Positions 38,031 through 46,463 of a DNA stretch of 64,000 bases are shown here, piece after piece. The stretch lies in contig QCEM01000001.1 in assembly GCA_003280605.1 (NCBI GenBank), positions 84,583 to 148,582 on the forward strand, read 5' to 3'. Each line of letters starts with the position of its first letter. Within the stretch, counting starts at the first letter, position 1. Position numbers and translations under genes: made by a program. A model generated the notes under the pieces. That model had not been told where the DNA came from. It saw only the letters and a list, made by a program, of their open reading frames with translations, and did not search any database. The stretch comes from SAR116 cluster bacterium AG-355-O21 (GTDB lineage Bacteria > Pseudomonadota > Alphaproteobacteria > Thalassobaculales > Thalassobaculaceae).

Positions 38031-40999
38031 CGCTCACTGCCCCACTCTTTGACCCGGGCAAGATGGCGATAATCTCCAAAGCGTGGCTCAGCCGCCGGGT
38101 TTGGGAGCGCCATAAACGGCGTTTCCGGATGCTCAAATGCGGTCAACAATGCTTGCAGCCCCTCCGTGGCATCGGAAATTAACGCCGTCACATCCTTTAA
38201 AGGGCGCACTTCCCCTGCCGGGCTCAGGCCCAATAAACGCCAATATTCTAAACCGACAATCTCATCTGCCGGCACCTCGGCGACGCCGCCGGCCATCAAA
38301 ATCAGCGCCTCTAAAGGAAGTTGCGGTGACCAGCCTCGGGCAACATCGGCGCTGCTTGGCACATGGCCTGTTTTGTAATCAATGATCGCCAAACCGCCAT
38401 CCAGACGGCGCTCGATACGGTCAATCTTGGTTCGCAATTCAATACGCCGGCCGCCGGTTTCAATGTGCATACTGCCGCCGACCTCGCTCCAGATCCGCTC
38501 GAGCGCCTGTCGGCGGTTCTTTTCGACCCCAATAAACCAAGCCGCAATCCGCATGAACCGCGGCCACCAGAACGCCCAAACACCTGGGTTATCCGGCAAG
38601 TTCGCAAAAGCTAAGCGACCCATTTCAAGCAATTGCTGATAACCATCAAGGGGAATTTCATGTGGATATTTACTGACAAATTGATCCAGCACATGATGAA
38701 TGATCGTGCCGCGATCAGCAGCGCCCGGGTCGGCGTCCAAGGGCTCAAGCCGCTTTAGGTTTAAAATGCGGCGTGCATAAATTGCGTAGGGATCACGCAG
38801 TAAAGTTTCAATTTCAGTGACCGAGTAACGGCTTGGTCGGGCGGCCAGCGGCGGCGTTGGCGCCGGCGGCGCAACCCGCTGCTCAGTCTGCGGATGATCT
38901 AGGCCTTGCGCCCAGGCAATCCAAACCGCACTTGCCTGCTGCGGTGAGGGCAGTTGTAACGCGGTGATGACGGCATCCAAACGCAGCAACCATCGCGACG
39001 GCTCACTTGGCGCACCCTCGACCCGTTGGGCTCGGGTTAAGACCACTTCGGGCGCTGCTGCCGCATTAATGAAATCATGCGCCGATAGGCCAATGCGCCG
39101 TTCCGGCGGCGGCAACCCAAAGGCCCGACGCATTGGCCTGCTCATCCATGGATCACCGCCAATGTCCGGCGGCATGCTGCCCTCATTCAAGCCGCCGATG
39201 ACCATTAAATCATAGCTCTGCAAACGGGCTTCAAGCGGTCCGAGAATGGCCAATCGCGGATGCCGATCAAAACGGGGCCGGACCGCCCGCATGGCCATCA
39301 GTTGCGAAAAAATCTCCACATATTGCGTTGCCGGTAGGGCTGAAAGCATTGCTGATACATCGAGCATTTCGGCGATTAAGCGTGCGCTTGCTTCCCCTGC
39401 ATCGGCCCGCCAAAGGCGTGCCGCCCCGGTGTCTTGATCACTGGCCGCCAAGGCCTCCGCCAAAGCCACATGCGCGTTCACCGCATCACTTAAGCGCGCC
39501 GACGGGTCGGCTAAAACAGCTTGAAAAGCCAATACAGGGGCCGCCAATACAGCGTTTATGGCGGCCACCGGGCCATCCTCATCTGCAACCCGCGACAGCC
39601 CGGCGATGCCGGTCGCCGGCCGCGGGCCACGTAAAATTTGCCGCTCCATTTGGCGCACCAGCTGGCGAAAACGAGCTGGCGTGTGACCACCGGCCGCAAG
39701 CGGATGCTTCAATGCCGCCAGCAGATCAACCGGTGCCAGATCGGTTGTGACCATCTCGGCAACCAAACGCAAAAACGACCCCGGCACGCTGGCCGCCAGC
39801 GGCTCGCCGGCAGAATCGTCAATGTCGATATCCCAGCGCCGTAATTCCGATTTGACTCGCCGCGCCAGCTTCCGATCCGCGGTAATCAGCGCTGCCCGCC
39901 GCCCGGGCGTTTCCAGCGCTTCACGCAAATGCAGGGCGACAACTAAGGCCTCATTGCGTTCATCCGGACAATCAATGCGCATCAAATGATCCATCACTGG
40001 ACCGGCGATTTGAGGTTTGGTTTCCGCCAGCCGCCGCCAACCTTCCGTCACCACAGCGGGCCGCAACGCCTCGGTCAGCAACTCAATCCGGGCACGGCGG
40101 GACGCCAGCGGCGGCGTCACCAAGCCTAAGTGCGGCCACGGCTGCACCGCCTCCCGGCTCAGTTTCAATTGTTCTAAGAGCCGCGACATGCCATGGAAGG
40201 GATGGCTTGGGTCAGCGCTGATTGCGGTCCACACCTGATCATCCATTGTCACGTCCAGGCCCGGTAAAACAACCGCACCGGCAGGCAGCGCCAAGACCGC
40301 CGCCATGAGCCGAACTGTTGCCGGAACCGACCCTGTGGAACCGGCAATAATCACCGGCTCGCGCGGCGGCTGTTGGCGCCACGCTTCGGCCTGCTGCGTC
40401 ATCATCGCGTTGCGCCAAGCGGCAGCATCAATGGCCCCGGTTTCAGCCAAAATCTCTGGCCAATGATGGGTGACGATTTGCAAAAATTGTAAGGTGATTT
40501 GCCAATGGTCGGCCAATTCATCGGGAACTAAATCAACAAAACCGTCGAAGCTGAGGCCTTCGGTATGAATCTGGTCAAGCAGGTCAGCCAGCGCTTCGGC
40601 CAGGCGAAGCGCTTGATCAAACGCCATTGGACCGTCAGTTTCAGCGTGTCCGGGGCGGCCCATTTTGACGATGAGTTGCGCCAATCGAAACTGCCGCTGA
40701 AGCGGCCCAATCGGCGGCGGCAATGCGGCCTGCCCGGTCAACGTCAGCAGACTGGGATCATCGTCATCACCGTCACCAAGCGCCCTGATCGTCGGCAACA
40801 GCATTGGCTGGCCGTCACCAAGGCGCAAGAAGGCCTCACGCAGGGCCCGTGCCGCCCGCCGTGTCGGCACCAAAACAGTTGCCCGTGACAGGGCCAGAGG
40901 GTCGGCTTCAGCTTCGGCCCATAAGCCCGCAGCCAAAGCATCCACAAATGCATAGCCTGAGGGAATTGTGAACAACCGATGGGGGGCGAGGGCCTGCAT
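38027..40999 (-). CDS. addB: Double-strand break repair protein AddB
   Basis: 990 residues. The N-terminal helicase-like domain lacks a clear Walker A, as in alphaproteobacterial AddB (VLVPTRRAARALREAF at about 44-59). The C-terminal nuclease domain has YSVTEIETLLRDPYAIYA, RGTIIHHVLDQF and the catalytic LAIIDYKTGH. It is the partner of AddA, translated just before it. I see no Fe-S Cys cluster of the Firmicute AddB type. Follows murU by 23 bases. Confidence 0.93.
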   Translation of the reverse strand: MQALAPHRLFTIPSGYAFVDALAAGLWAEAEADPLALSRATVLVPTRRAARALREAFLRLGDGQPMLLPTIRALGDGDDDDPSLLTLTGQAALPPPIGPLQRQFRLAQLIVKMGRPGHAETDGPMAFDQALRLAEALADLLDQIHTEGLSFDGFVDLVPDELADHWQITLQFLQIVTHHWPEILAETGAIDAAAWRNAMMTQQAEAWRQQPPREPVIIAGSTGSVPATVRLMAAVLALPAGAVVLPGLDVTMDDQVWTAISADPSHPFHGMSRLLEQLKLSREAVQPWPHLGLVTPPLASRRARIELLTEALRPAVVTEGWRRLAETKPQIAGPVMDHLMRIDCPDERNEALVVALHLREALETPGRRAALITADRKLARRVKSELRRWDIDIDDSAGEPLAASVPGSFLRLVAEMVTTDLAPVDLLAALKHPLAAGGHTPARFRQLVRQMERQILRGPRPATGIAGLSRVADEDGPVAAINAVLAAPVLAFQAVLADPSARLSDAVNAHVALAEALAASDQDTGAARLWRADAGEASARLIAEMLDVSAMLSALPATQYVEIFSQLMAMRAVRPRFDRHPRLAILGPLEARLQSYDLMVIGGLNEGSMPPDIGGDPWMSRPMRRAFGLPPPERRIGLSAHDFINAAAAPEVVLTRAQRVEGAPSEPSRWLLRLDAVITALQLPSPQQASAVWIAWAQGLDHPQTEQRVAPPAPTPPLAARPSRYSVTEIETLLRDPYAIYARRILNLKRLEPLDADPGAADRGTIIHHVLDQFVSKYPHEIPLDGYQQLLEMGRLAFANLPDNPGVWAFWWPRFMRIAAWFIGVEKNRRQALERIWSEVGGSMHIETGGRRIELRTKIDRIERRLDGGLAIIDYKTGHVPSSADVARGWSPQLPLEALILMAGGVAEVPADEIVGLEYWRLLGLSPAGEVRPLKDVTALISDATEGLQALLTAFEHPETPFMALPNPAAEPRFGDYRHLARVKEWGSER

Positions 41000-41022
41000 A
41001 GGAATGATTCACCAAGGGCGAA

Positions 41023-41775
41023 TTAAAAATATGGCGTTGCCGGTTCATGGCCGCGTGCAAACATGCCATTGGCATGCGCCAAATCCTCCGGCCGACTAAC
41101 ATGATACCATAAACCGTCATGGGCGATACCAAACAGCCGACCGGCTGCCTCGGCGCGGTCATACAGCACATTCAACGAAAACGCCCCGGCTGGACAATCG
41201 GCAAACAGTCGCGGGTGCAGAATCGACACGCCGATGTAGCAAAACCCGGCCACTTGGCGCTCGGCCCGACGGGTCAAACGGCCATCAGGCGACATCATGT
41301 AATCGCCGCGCTGGACCGAGCCAAAAACCCGCGCCAAAGGTTGCATCAATAACAGCACATCCATGGTGGCATCATCCCAGGCAGCGGCAACACGCTGCAG
41401 GGTATTTTTAATCCCATCAACCCACAGACTATCGCCATTGATCACAAAAAACCCGTCCGCACCCAGCAGGGGCAACGCGCCCTTAACCCCGCCGCCGGTT
41501 TCCAATGGGGTTTTTTCGTGAATGATTTCCACGACCGGTTGTTGACGTGGGGCCAGGTGCGCGGCGATTTGATCCCCTAAGTAGCAGGCATTTACGATCA
41601 CTTTTTCAACCCCCACCTCCTGTAACCGATCCAGGCTGCGATCAAGCATTGCCTGACCACCGACCTTGAGCAGCGGTTTCGGGCAATCAGCGGTCAACGG
41701 CATCATCCGCCGGCCTTCGCCTGCGGCAAGCAGCATCGCTGTTCGCGGACCGTCGGTTGAAAGGCGAAAGGTCAT
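41023..41775 (-). CDS. murU: Nucleotidyltransferase, probably MurNAc-1-phosphate uridylyltransferase
   Basis: 250 residues. The signature AMLLAAGEGRRMMPLTADCPKPLL is the sugar-nucleotidyltransferase G-x-G-x-R motif with the PKP-Lys (quoted only to show it; key residues GEGRRM and PKPLL). FFVINGDSLW is the metal-binding segment. With AmgK it forms the anabolic MurNAc recycling route to UDP-MurNAc. ATG 41775 overlaps the amgK stop by 4 bases and has GGAG upstream; the longer frame to 41829 is rejected. Confidence 0.85.
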   Translation of the reverse strand: MTFRLSTDGPRTAMLLAAGEGRRMMPLTADCPKPLLKVGGQAMLDRSLDRLQEVGVEKVIVNACYLGDQIAAHLAPRQQPVVEIIHEKTPLETGGGVKGALPLLGADGFFVINGDSLWVDGIKNTLQRVAAAWDDATMDVLLLMQPLARVFGSVQRGDYMMSPDGRLTRRAERQVAGFCYIGVSILHPRLFADCPAGAFSLNVLYDRAEAAGRLFGIAHDGLWYHVSRPEDLAHANGMFARGHEPATPYF

Positions 41776-42788
41776 GTTAATATCTCCGGCTGAATACGGT
41801 TTGCCACAGGCAGGTATGCTGTTAGCCAATCATTCACTGGTGCGAGCTGTGGGGTTTGAAGGTTGCTGTCCAAATATCGCCAGATCCGCGGGATATGCGC
41901 CAGCAACTGATGGTTCCCCAGCGACCGCGATTGACGGGTAAAAATACCAAGAACTTTCAGCGCCCGCTGGGCACCTAAAATTTTGAACGAGCGATCAAAT
42001 TGATCGCCTGCAATATCGGGGAAACGATGTCCGTAGTCGGCAATCAATTGTGCGGCCATGGTTTGGTCAACATCGCGGCGAGAATCTTGTAGCAGCGAGA
42101 CAATGTCATAGGTCACCGGCCCAATCACGGCATCCTGAAAATCCAGCAAGCCGCAGGCGGCAACTCCCGGACGATCCGCCAAGACCATCAAATTATCCAC
42201 ATGATAATCGCGCAGCACCAGGTGTTGCGGCACCTGATGACAGGCAATGAAAGGCTGTGTCCAGGCGTCAAGAAAAGCGGTGACCGCATGGTCAGGCAAT
42301 GGTTCCGGCAAAACTGCCGGCACATACCATTCAATAAAAACCAGCAGCTCACGGCGCATCAGGGCATCATCATAGAGCGGCAATCCGGCCAAAAGCTCTG
42401 TTGTTGGCCGGCCATGCAAATCACCTAAAAGATCCATTGCCAAGGTGTATAAATTGGTCTCATCGGCACCTGCTGCCAGCGCCTTTGTATAGGTGGCATC
42501 GCCCAGGTCTTCTAACAGCAGAAAGCCATTTTCAACGTCAGTCGCGAAAATCTCCGGCGCGCTATAGCCACCTGCACGTAATTTTGCCGCCATTGTTAAA
42601 AATGGCCTGACATCTTCTAAACCCGGTGGTGCGTCCATCAGCACAGCCTTGCCGCCGGGGCGGCTGATCCGCTCATAGCGGCGAAAAGAACAGTCTTCCG
42701 CCAGTGCCGTACGCCCTGCAGGTGGCCAGCCGGCTTTGCGCAGAAAGCGGTCAATCAAGGTGTTACGCAGGTCTGCTGCCTCGGTCAT
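41772..42788 (-). CDS. amgK: Aminoglycoside phosphotransferase-family sugar kinase, probably AmgK
   Basis: 338 residues of the APH/choline-kinase fold. ENGFLLLEDLGDATY is the N-lobe strand pair, VLRDYHVDNLMVL the catalytic loop (Asp in RDYH), and LLDFQDAVIGPVTYDIVSLLQD the DFG-equivalent. AmgK phosphorylates MurNAc and GlcNAc at the anomeric position, feeding MurU. The tsaE-amgK-murU-addB order is conserved in alphaproteobacteria. It overlaps both neighbours by 4 bases. Confidence 0.85.
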   Translation of the reverse strand: MTEAADLRNTLIDRFLRKAGWPPAGRTALAEDCSFRRYERISRPGGKAVLMDAPPGLEDVRPFLTMAAKLRAGGYSAPEIFATDVENGFLLLEDLGDATYTKALAAGADETNLYTLAMDLLGDLHGRPTTELLAGLPLYDDALMRRELLVFIEWYVPAVLPEPLPDHAVTAFLDAWTQPFIACHQVPQHLVLRDYHVDNLMVLADRPGVAACGLLDFQDAVIGPVTYDIVSLLQDSRRDVDQTMAAQLIADYGHRFPDIAGDQFDRSFKILGAQRALKVLGIFTRQSRSLGNHQLLAHIPRIWRYLDSNLQTPQLAPVNDWLTAYLPVANRIQPEILT

Positions 42789-44113
42789 TGGCGGTCCTCA
42801 CCGATGCTGATCCCGGCCAACCGAGCGGCCCACTCGGAATTGCCTGTAATCGTGATTTGACGCTGATCACCGGCAATGATGTCAAAACCCAGATGCAGGC
42901 AACTTGGCGGCAAGTATGCGCTTACCCGCTGTGGCCACTCGATCAGGCAAAGATGATCGGACATAAATTCCTCAAGGCCTATTTCCTCGACCTCAAAGGC
43001 GTCATTGATGCGGAAAAAGTCAAAATGAGCGATTTCGATCGCTGTTTGATCGGCCCCCGTGGCCTGTGATTGATGCCCCGAATAGGTTTGCACCAGGGTG
43101 AAGGTCGGGCTTGGCACATCGGCATTCTGGAGATCAAATGACCGGATCATCGCCCGTGCAAATGTTGACTTGCCGGCCCCAAGATCGCCGCTTAAGGCCA
43201 ATACATCACCGGCCCTTAGACGGTCGGCCAAAGCCTCTGCCAGGTCGGTCGTAACAGCCACATGAGGGGCAACGCCAGTGATAGTTAAAGCCATGTCAGG
43301 AGGACCCGCCAAGCGAACAACAGCCTTCGATCTACCGCAGTCAGGCCCCCAGCAGCAAGCCCGGATGCGATGGGTGACCTGATGCTGGGCGTCAATTTCG
43401 CCATAAGGTGCGATTGGCCAGTCCCATTCGGCCCCAATTTGCGGTATCGGCACATCGAATAACGCCGAAAACCGAGTCACTTCAAAACCGGCGCGGTCTT
43501 CGATAACCCGCTCAATATCCGTGACCAAAAGCACCCGGCAATCGAATCGCTGCAGGTAATCCAAATGCCGCTGCACCAACGCCCGGCCCATCGCCTCATC
43601 ACGCGTTTCATCAGCGCCAAACCGGCGGCTGAGATAGGCGTTTGGAATGATCGCTAATTGCGACAGGATGTTGATCGATAGAACCAAATCAATATCGTTT
43701 TGGTCCAAAAAGCGATCCGGCATGGCGGCTTTGGCCCGGCCCGCTTCAATCTCGGCAAGCGATTGCGTCAGATCATGGCAGAGCAGCGTGACATTGTCGA
43801 AGGCCGCCGCCCGGCGGCGTGTTGAGCGCAAAAACAACACATCAACCAAGACCACTTCCTGGAAGTTGGCGGCTAATTCGGTCAACGGCAAGTCAAGCAC
43901 CAATGCGGCACCAAAAACCAACACCCGCCGCCGCTGCTGACACTTAGCAATCGCCTCGGAAATTGCCTGCATGGTGCGCTGCTGATGATCCGACCAAGCC
44001 ATCGCCTGGCGGCGGTGACGGGCCTCAATGGCAATGCACTCGGCCAAGAACCCCATCTTGCGCGCGCGCCGATCAACACGGGTTGTGATGTATGTGAGCC
44101 ATTCGCGAATCAT
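42785..44113 (-). CDS. tsaE: Fusion of a methyltransferase-like domain with tRNA t6A ATPase TsaE
   Basis: 442 residues. The C-terminal part (about 274-442) is TsaE: Walker A LSGDLGAGKSTFARA, PSPTFTLVQTY, AHFDFFRI and EIGLEEFMSD. TsaE drives TsaD-TsaB in making t6A on tRNAs. The N-terminal 270 residues hold a Rossmann-like stretch (RVLVFGAALVLDLPL, then EVVLVDVLFLRSTRR and IDLVLSINILSQL) like SAM-dependent methyltransferases. I do not recognise its specific family. An internal ATG at 43294 could start TsaE alone, but the bases before it (GTCCTCCTGAC) contain no Shine-Dalgarno on this strand, which favours a real fusion. First gene of a coupled tsaE-amgK-murU-addB-addA run. Confidence 0.85.
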   Translation of the reverse strand: MIREWLTYITTRVDRRARKMGFLAECIAIEARHRRQAMAWSDHQQRTMQAISEAIAKCQQRRRVLVFGAALVLDLPLTELAANFQEVVLVDVLFLRSTRRRAAAFDNVTLLCHDLTQSLAEIEAGRAKAAMPDRFLDQNDIDLVLSINILSQLAIIPNAYLSRRFGADETRDEAMGRALVQRHLDYLQRFDCRVLLVTDIERVIEDRAGFEVTRFSALFDVPIPQIGAEWDWPIAPYGEIDAQHQVTHRIRACCWGPDCGRSKAVVRLAGPPDMALTITGVAPHVAVTTDLAEALADRLRAGDVLALSGDLGAGKSTFARAMIRSFDLQNADVPSPTFTLVQTYSGHQSQATGADQTAIEIAHFDFFRINDAFEVEEIGLEEFMSDHLCLIEWPQRVSAYLPPSCLHLGFDIIAGDQRQITITGNSEWAARLAGISIGEDRQ

Positions 44114-44185
44114 TCCCTAGCTTAACGCAGCAATAAGCGGTCACACCATTGACAACAAACAACCGCGACGACATTATTTGCAGGC

Positions 44186-44266
44186 GTGATGCTGGGGCGC
44201 CCATCTAGGGCTGAGAGCGCACCCATCGGACCTGATCCGGATTATGCCGGCGGAGGGAGTTATCAC
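44186..44266 (+). promoter_or_regulatory. TPP riboswitch (THI element)
   Basis: The conserved core is present in order: GGGGCGCCC, GGCTGAGA, CACCC, GGACCTGATCCGGATTATG (key: CTGAT and GGAT-ATGCC), then GCGGAGGGA. The closing helix P1 pairs GTGAT (44186-44190) with ATCAC (44262-44266). It binds thiamin pyrophosphate. It lies 89 bases before the start of the transporter substrate-binding protein and has the same orientation. In the gap, TGCCA and TGGCA could form a hairpin, but no clear terminator is seen, so control may act on translation. Confidence 0.92.
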
Positions 44267-44355
44267 GTCATGCCAGGTCATCTGATGCGATGGCAGTGCA
44301 CGTTCTTCACCATTCCGACAATGAACCAGCCCGAGCATTGGAAAGGTCGCTCGTG

Positions 44356-45486
44356 ATGAAATTCTCGTATGGGTTATCAATGACAGCGTTGGCAATGATG
44401 GTTTTTAACACCTCGCCGGCAGCATCTCAAAACTATGAAATCCCGGTTTTAGTTCCGATCACAGGGTTTTTATCCCTTGAGGGAACGGCACAACGGAACG
44501 GCGCCGTTATGGCGCTATCTGAAGCCGCAGACGGCATCAAGGTCAGCGCCCAAGTCGCCGATACCTCAACCTCCCCGGAGGTGGCCGTGAATGCGCTTTC
44601 TCGGGCGTTATCAGACGAAAAACCACTGGCCGTTGCAGCCTCGATGTTTGGCACCCAAATGCTGGCCATGATGCCGATTGCGGCACGCGCCGGGGTGCCG
44701 CTGCTGACCGTGTCTGGGACCGCCAAGCTAACCGAATTGGGGAACCCGTTCGTATTTCGGTTTTTCCCTGGCGATCGCGTCGTCAAAAAAGCACAAGCTG
44801 ATTATGCGGTAACGGTATTGAATGCAAAGCGACCGGCACTGATCTATCAAACCACCGCTTACGGTCAAAGTGGCCGTGCGGTTTTAAAAGACATCCTCGC
44901 GGCGATGGGCGCGCCCTTGGTGTTCGAGGAAGCGTTATCACCGAAGGTAAAGGACATGGTGCCTGCCTTGTCGCGTTTAAAAGCGGCAGGAGCCGATGTA
45001 ATTTTATTACATCTGCATTCAGGCCCAAGCGCACTGGTGGTCCGACAGGCCAAAGCAATGGGCCTACAGCAACCAATTCTCGGTGGCTCGGCCCTCCATC
45101 AACCAACCACCGCAGCCCTGCTGCAACCGGCAGAGCTTGCCAATGTTTGCGCCGAAAGCGCCGCCTCGCCGATCTCTGAAACAAGCGCCGCTTTCAAACG
45201 TTTCACAAAAACCTACCAAGAAACATTCGGAAGCGCCCCCGATGCCTTTGCCCTGGGGCAATATGACGGCATGTCGATGATGCTTACAGGCCTTGCCGCC
45301 GGGGCCGATACAGCCACTAAAATGCGCGCTTGGTTGGCCAATAATCGTTATCAAGGATTAGCGATGAGCTATGTTTCTGACGGCAAAGGCAATATGGCGC
45401 ATGATGCGGTCATTATTTGCTATGACGGTCAAAGCTTGGTGCCAGCGATTAGCCGCCGCTATCAAAATGTGGACGGCAAAGGCTAG
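44356..45486 (+). CDS. HAAT-family ABC transporter substrate-binding protein, TPP-riboswitch controlled
   Basis: 376 residues of the periplasmic binding protein family of LivK/AmiC (Peripla_BP_6). Signal peptide about 1-23 (cut after AAS). Features typical of the family are YEIPVLVPITGFLSLEG, AVASMFGTQMLAMMPIA, PLLTVSGTAKLTELG, FVFRFFPGD and the YGQSGRAVL Rossmann-like lobe. LivK relatives bind leucine, amides or urea; the TPP riboswitch upstream instead points to thiamin, its pyrimidine or its thiazole. ATG 44356 follows GAAAGG; the frame extends to 44290 with no signal-peptide logic. Confidence 0.85.
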   Translation: MKFSYGLSMTALAMMVFNTSPAASQNYEIPVLVPITGFLSLEGTAQRNGAVMALSEAADGIKVSAQVADTSTSPEVAVNALSRALSDEKPLAVAASMFGTQMLAMMPIAARAGVPLLTVSGTAKLTELGNPFVFRFFPGDRVVKKAQADYAVTVLNAKRPALIYQTTAYGQSGRAVLKDILAAMGAPLVFEEALSPKVKDMVPALSRLKAAGADVILLHLHSGPSALVVRQAKAMGLQQPILGGSALHQPTTAALLQPAELANVCAESAASPISETSAAFKRFTKTYQETFGSAPDAFALGQYDGMSMMLTGLAAGADTATKMRAWLANNRYQGLAMSYVSDGKGNMAHDAVIICYDGQSLVPAISRRYQNVDGKG

Positions 45487-45508
45487 GCATCATCGGCGCA
45501 TCGACGAT

Positions 45509-45594
45509 GCGATGATTGGGACGGCATGATGAGGGCGGCATGATGAAGGCCGCATGATGAGAGCGGCATGATTGGAACGGCATGATTGGGAGCG
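45509..45594 (+). repeat. Six-copy 14-15 bp tandem repeat at the livK-livH junction
   Basis: Consecutive units of the form GCATGATGAGGGCG begin at 45524, 45538, 45552, 45566 and 45580, with a diverged copy GCGATGATTGGGACG at 45509. Each unit carries an ATG and a purine-rich GAGG/GAAG/GGAA stretch that can serve as Shine-Dalgarno for the ATG of the next unit. The last unit supplies the LivH start at 45582. Because 14 is not a multiple of 3, successive ATGs fall in different frames. Confidence 0.85.
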
Positions 45595-46463
45595 AAACAT
45601 TAATCGCCGCCGGTGGGCTTGGCGCCGCTTATGCGCTGGCGGCTTTAGGGTTTGTGCTCATTATTAATGCCGTTGGTGCGGTTAATTTCGCGCAAGGCGA
45701 CTTTGTCATGGCCGGCGGCTATGTCGCGGTCGTCGCGGCCAGCTGGCTGTCGCAAAATACTGACGTCGCAGTTATCGCTCCAGGGCTGGTTATCCTGCCA
45801 CTGGTGCTGTTGGCGATGGCTGTCATCGGTTTAGGATTTTCCGCTTTGGCCTATCTGCCGCTGCGCCGACGGCCACCGATGGCGGTCTTTATCAGTACCA
45901 TTGCCATCGGCATCATGCTGCGGCAAAGCGCAAACGCGTTTTTCGGTGCGGCACCGCAGGCCGGCCCGGTCATGGTGGCACCCGGCTTGGCCGGCAATAA
46001 CGGCCATCAACTGGCCATGATCGCAGCTGCGTTGGTTGTCATAGCCGCCCTTCACGGGTTGTTAAATGGCACCCAATTTGGCCGCCATCTGCGGGCCAGC
46101 GCACAAGACCCGCAAATGGCTGCCGCCGTCGGCATCCCGGTCACCCGCATGATCCTGGCAACCTTCGCCTTGGCCATCGCCCTTGCCGGCTTGGCCGGGT
46201 TGTTGTTGTCGCATCAGTATTTGGTGCAACCCGATGACGGCACGACATATATGCTGAAAGCCTATATCGCCGTAACCCTGGGCGGTTGGGGACGGATCAA
46301 TGGGGCGGTTGCCGGAGCTTTGGCGATTGCTGTTTTTGAGACTGTCGTTGCGACGTTGGTATCGCAGGTGTTGGCCGAGATGTTACTTTATGTTTTGGTG
46401 CTCGCGGTCTTATGGGTGCGCCCGCAAGGATTGTTCGGCAAAATTGAAGGCCGCCGCGCGTGA
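45582..46463 (+). CDS. HAAT-family ABC transporter permease (LivH type)
   Basis: 293 residues with about eight hydrophobic helices. AYALAALGFVLIINAVGAVNFAQGDFVMAGGY matches the LivH N-terminal signature (core: GAVNFAQGDF). The coupling-helix region RASAQDPQMAAAVGI and the ending VLWVRPQGLFG are also typical. The ATG at 45582 lies inside the last copy of a tandem repeat and is preceded by GGAACGGC. The stop overlaps the next GTG in a 4-base GTGA. Confidence 0.92.
   Translation: MIGSETLIAAGGLGAAYALAALGFVLIINAVGAVNFAQGDFVMAGGYVAVVAASWLSQNTDVAVIAPGLVILPLVLLAMAVIGLGFSALAYLPLRRRPPMAVFISTIAIGIMLRQSANAFFGAAPQAGPVMVAPGLAGNNGHQLAMIAAALVVIAALHGLLNGTQFGRHLRASAQDPQMAAAVGIPVTRMILATFALAIALAGLAGLLLSHQYLVQPDDGTTYMLKAYIAVTLGGWGRINGAVAGALAIAVFETVVATLVSQVLAEMLLYVLVLAVLWVRPQGLFGKIEGRRA

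Noticed and set aside
43294..43310. Separate start for TsaE at the internal ATG 43294
   Set aside because: No Shine-Dalgarno on the coding strand and no upstream stop; a fusion is simpler, though not proven.
45509..45594. CRISPR-like array
   Set aside because: Units are directly adjacent 14-15 bp tandem copies with no spacers and no cas genes nearby.
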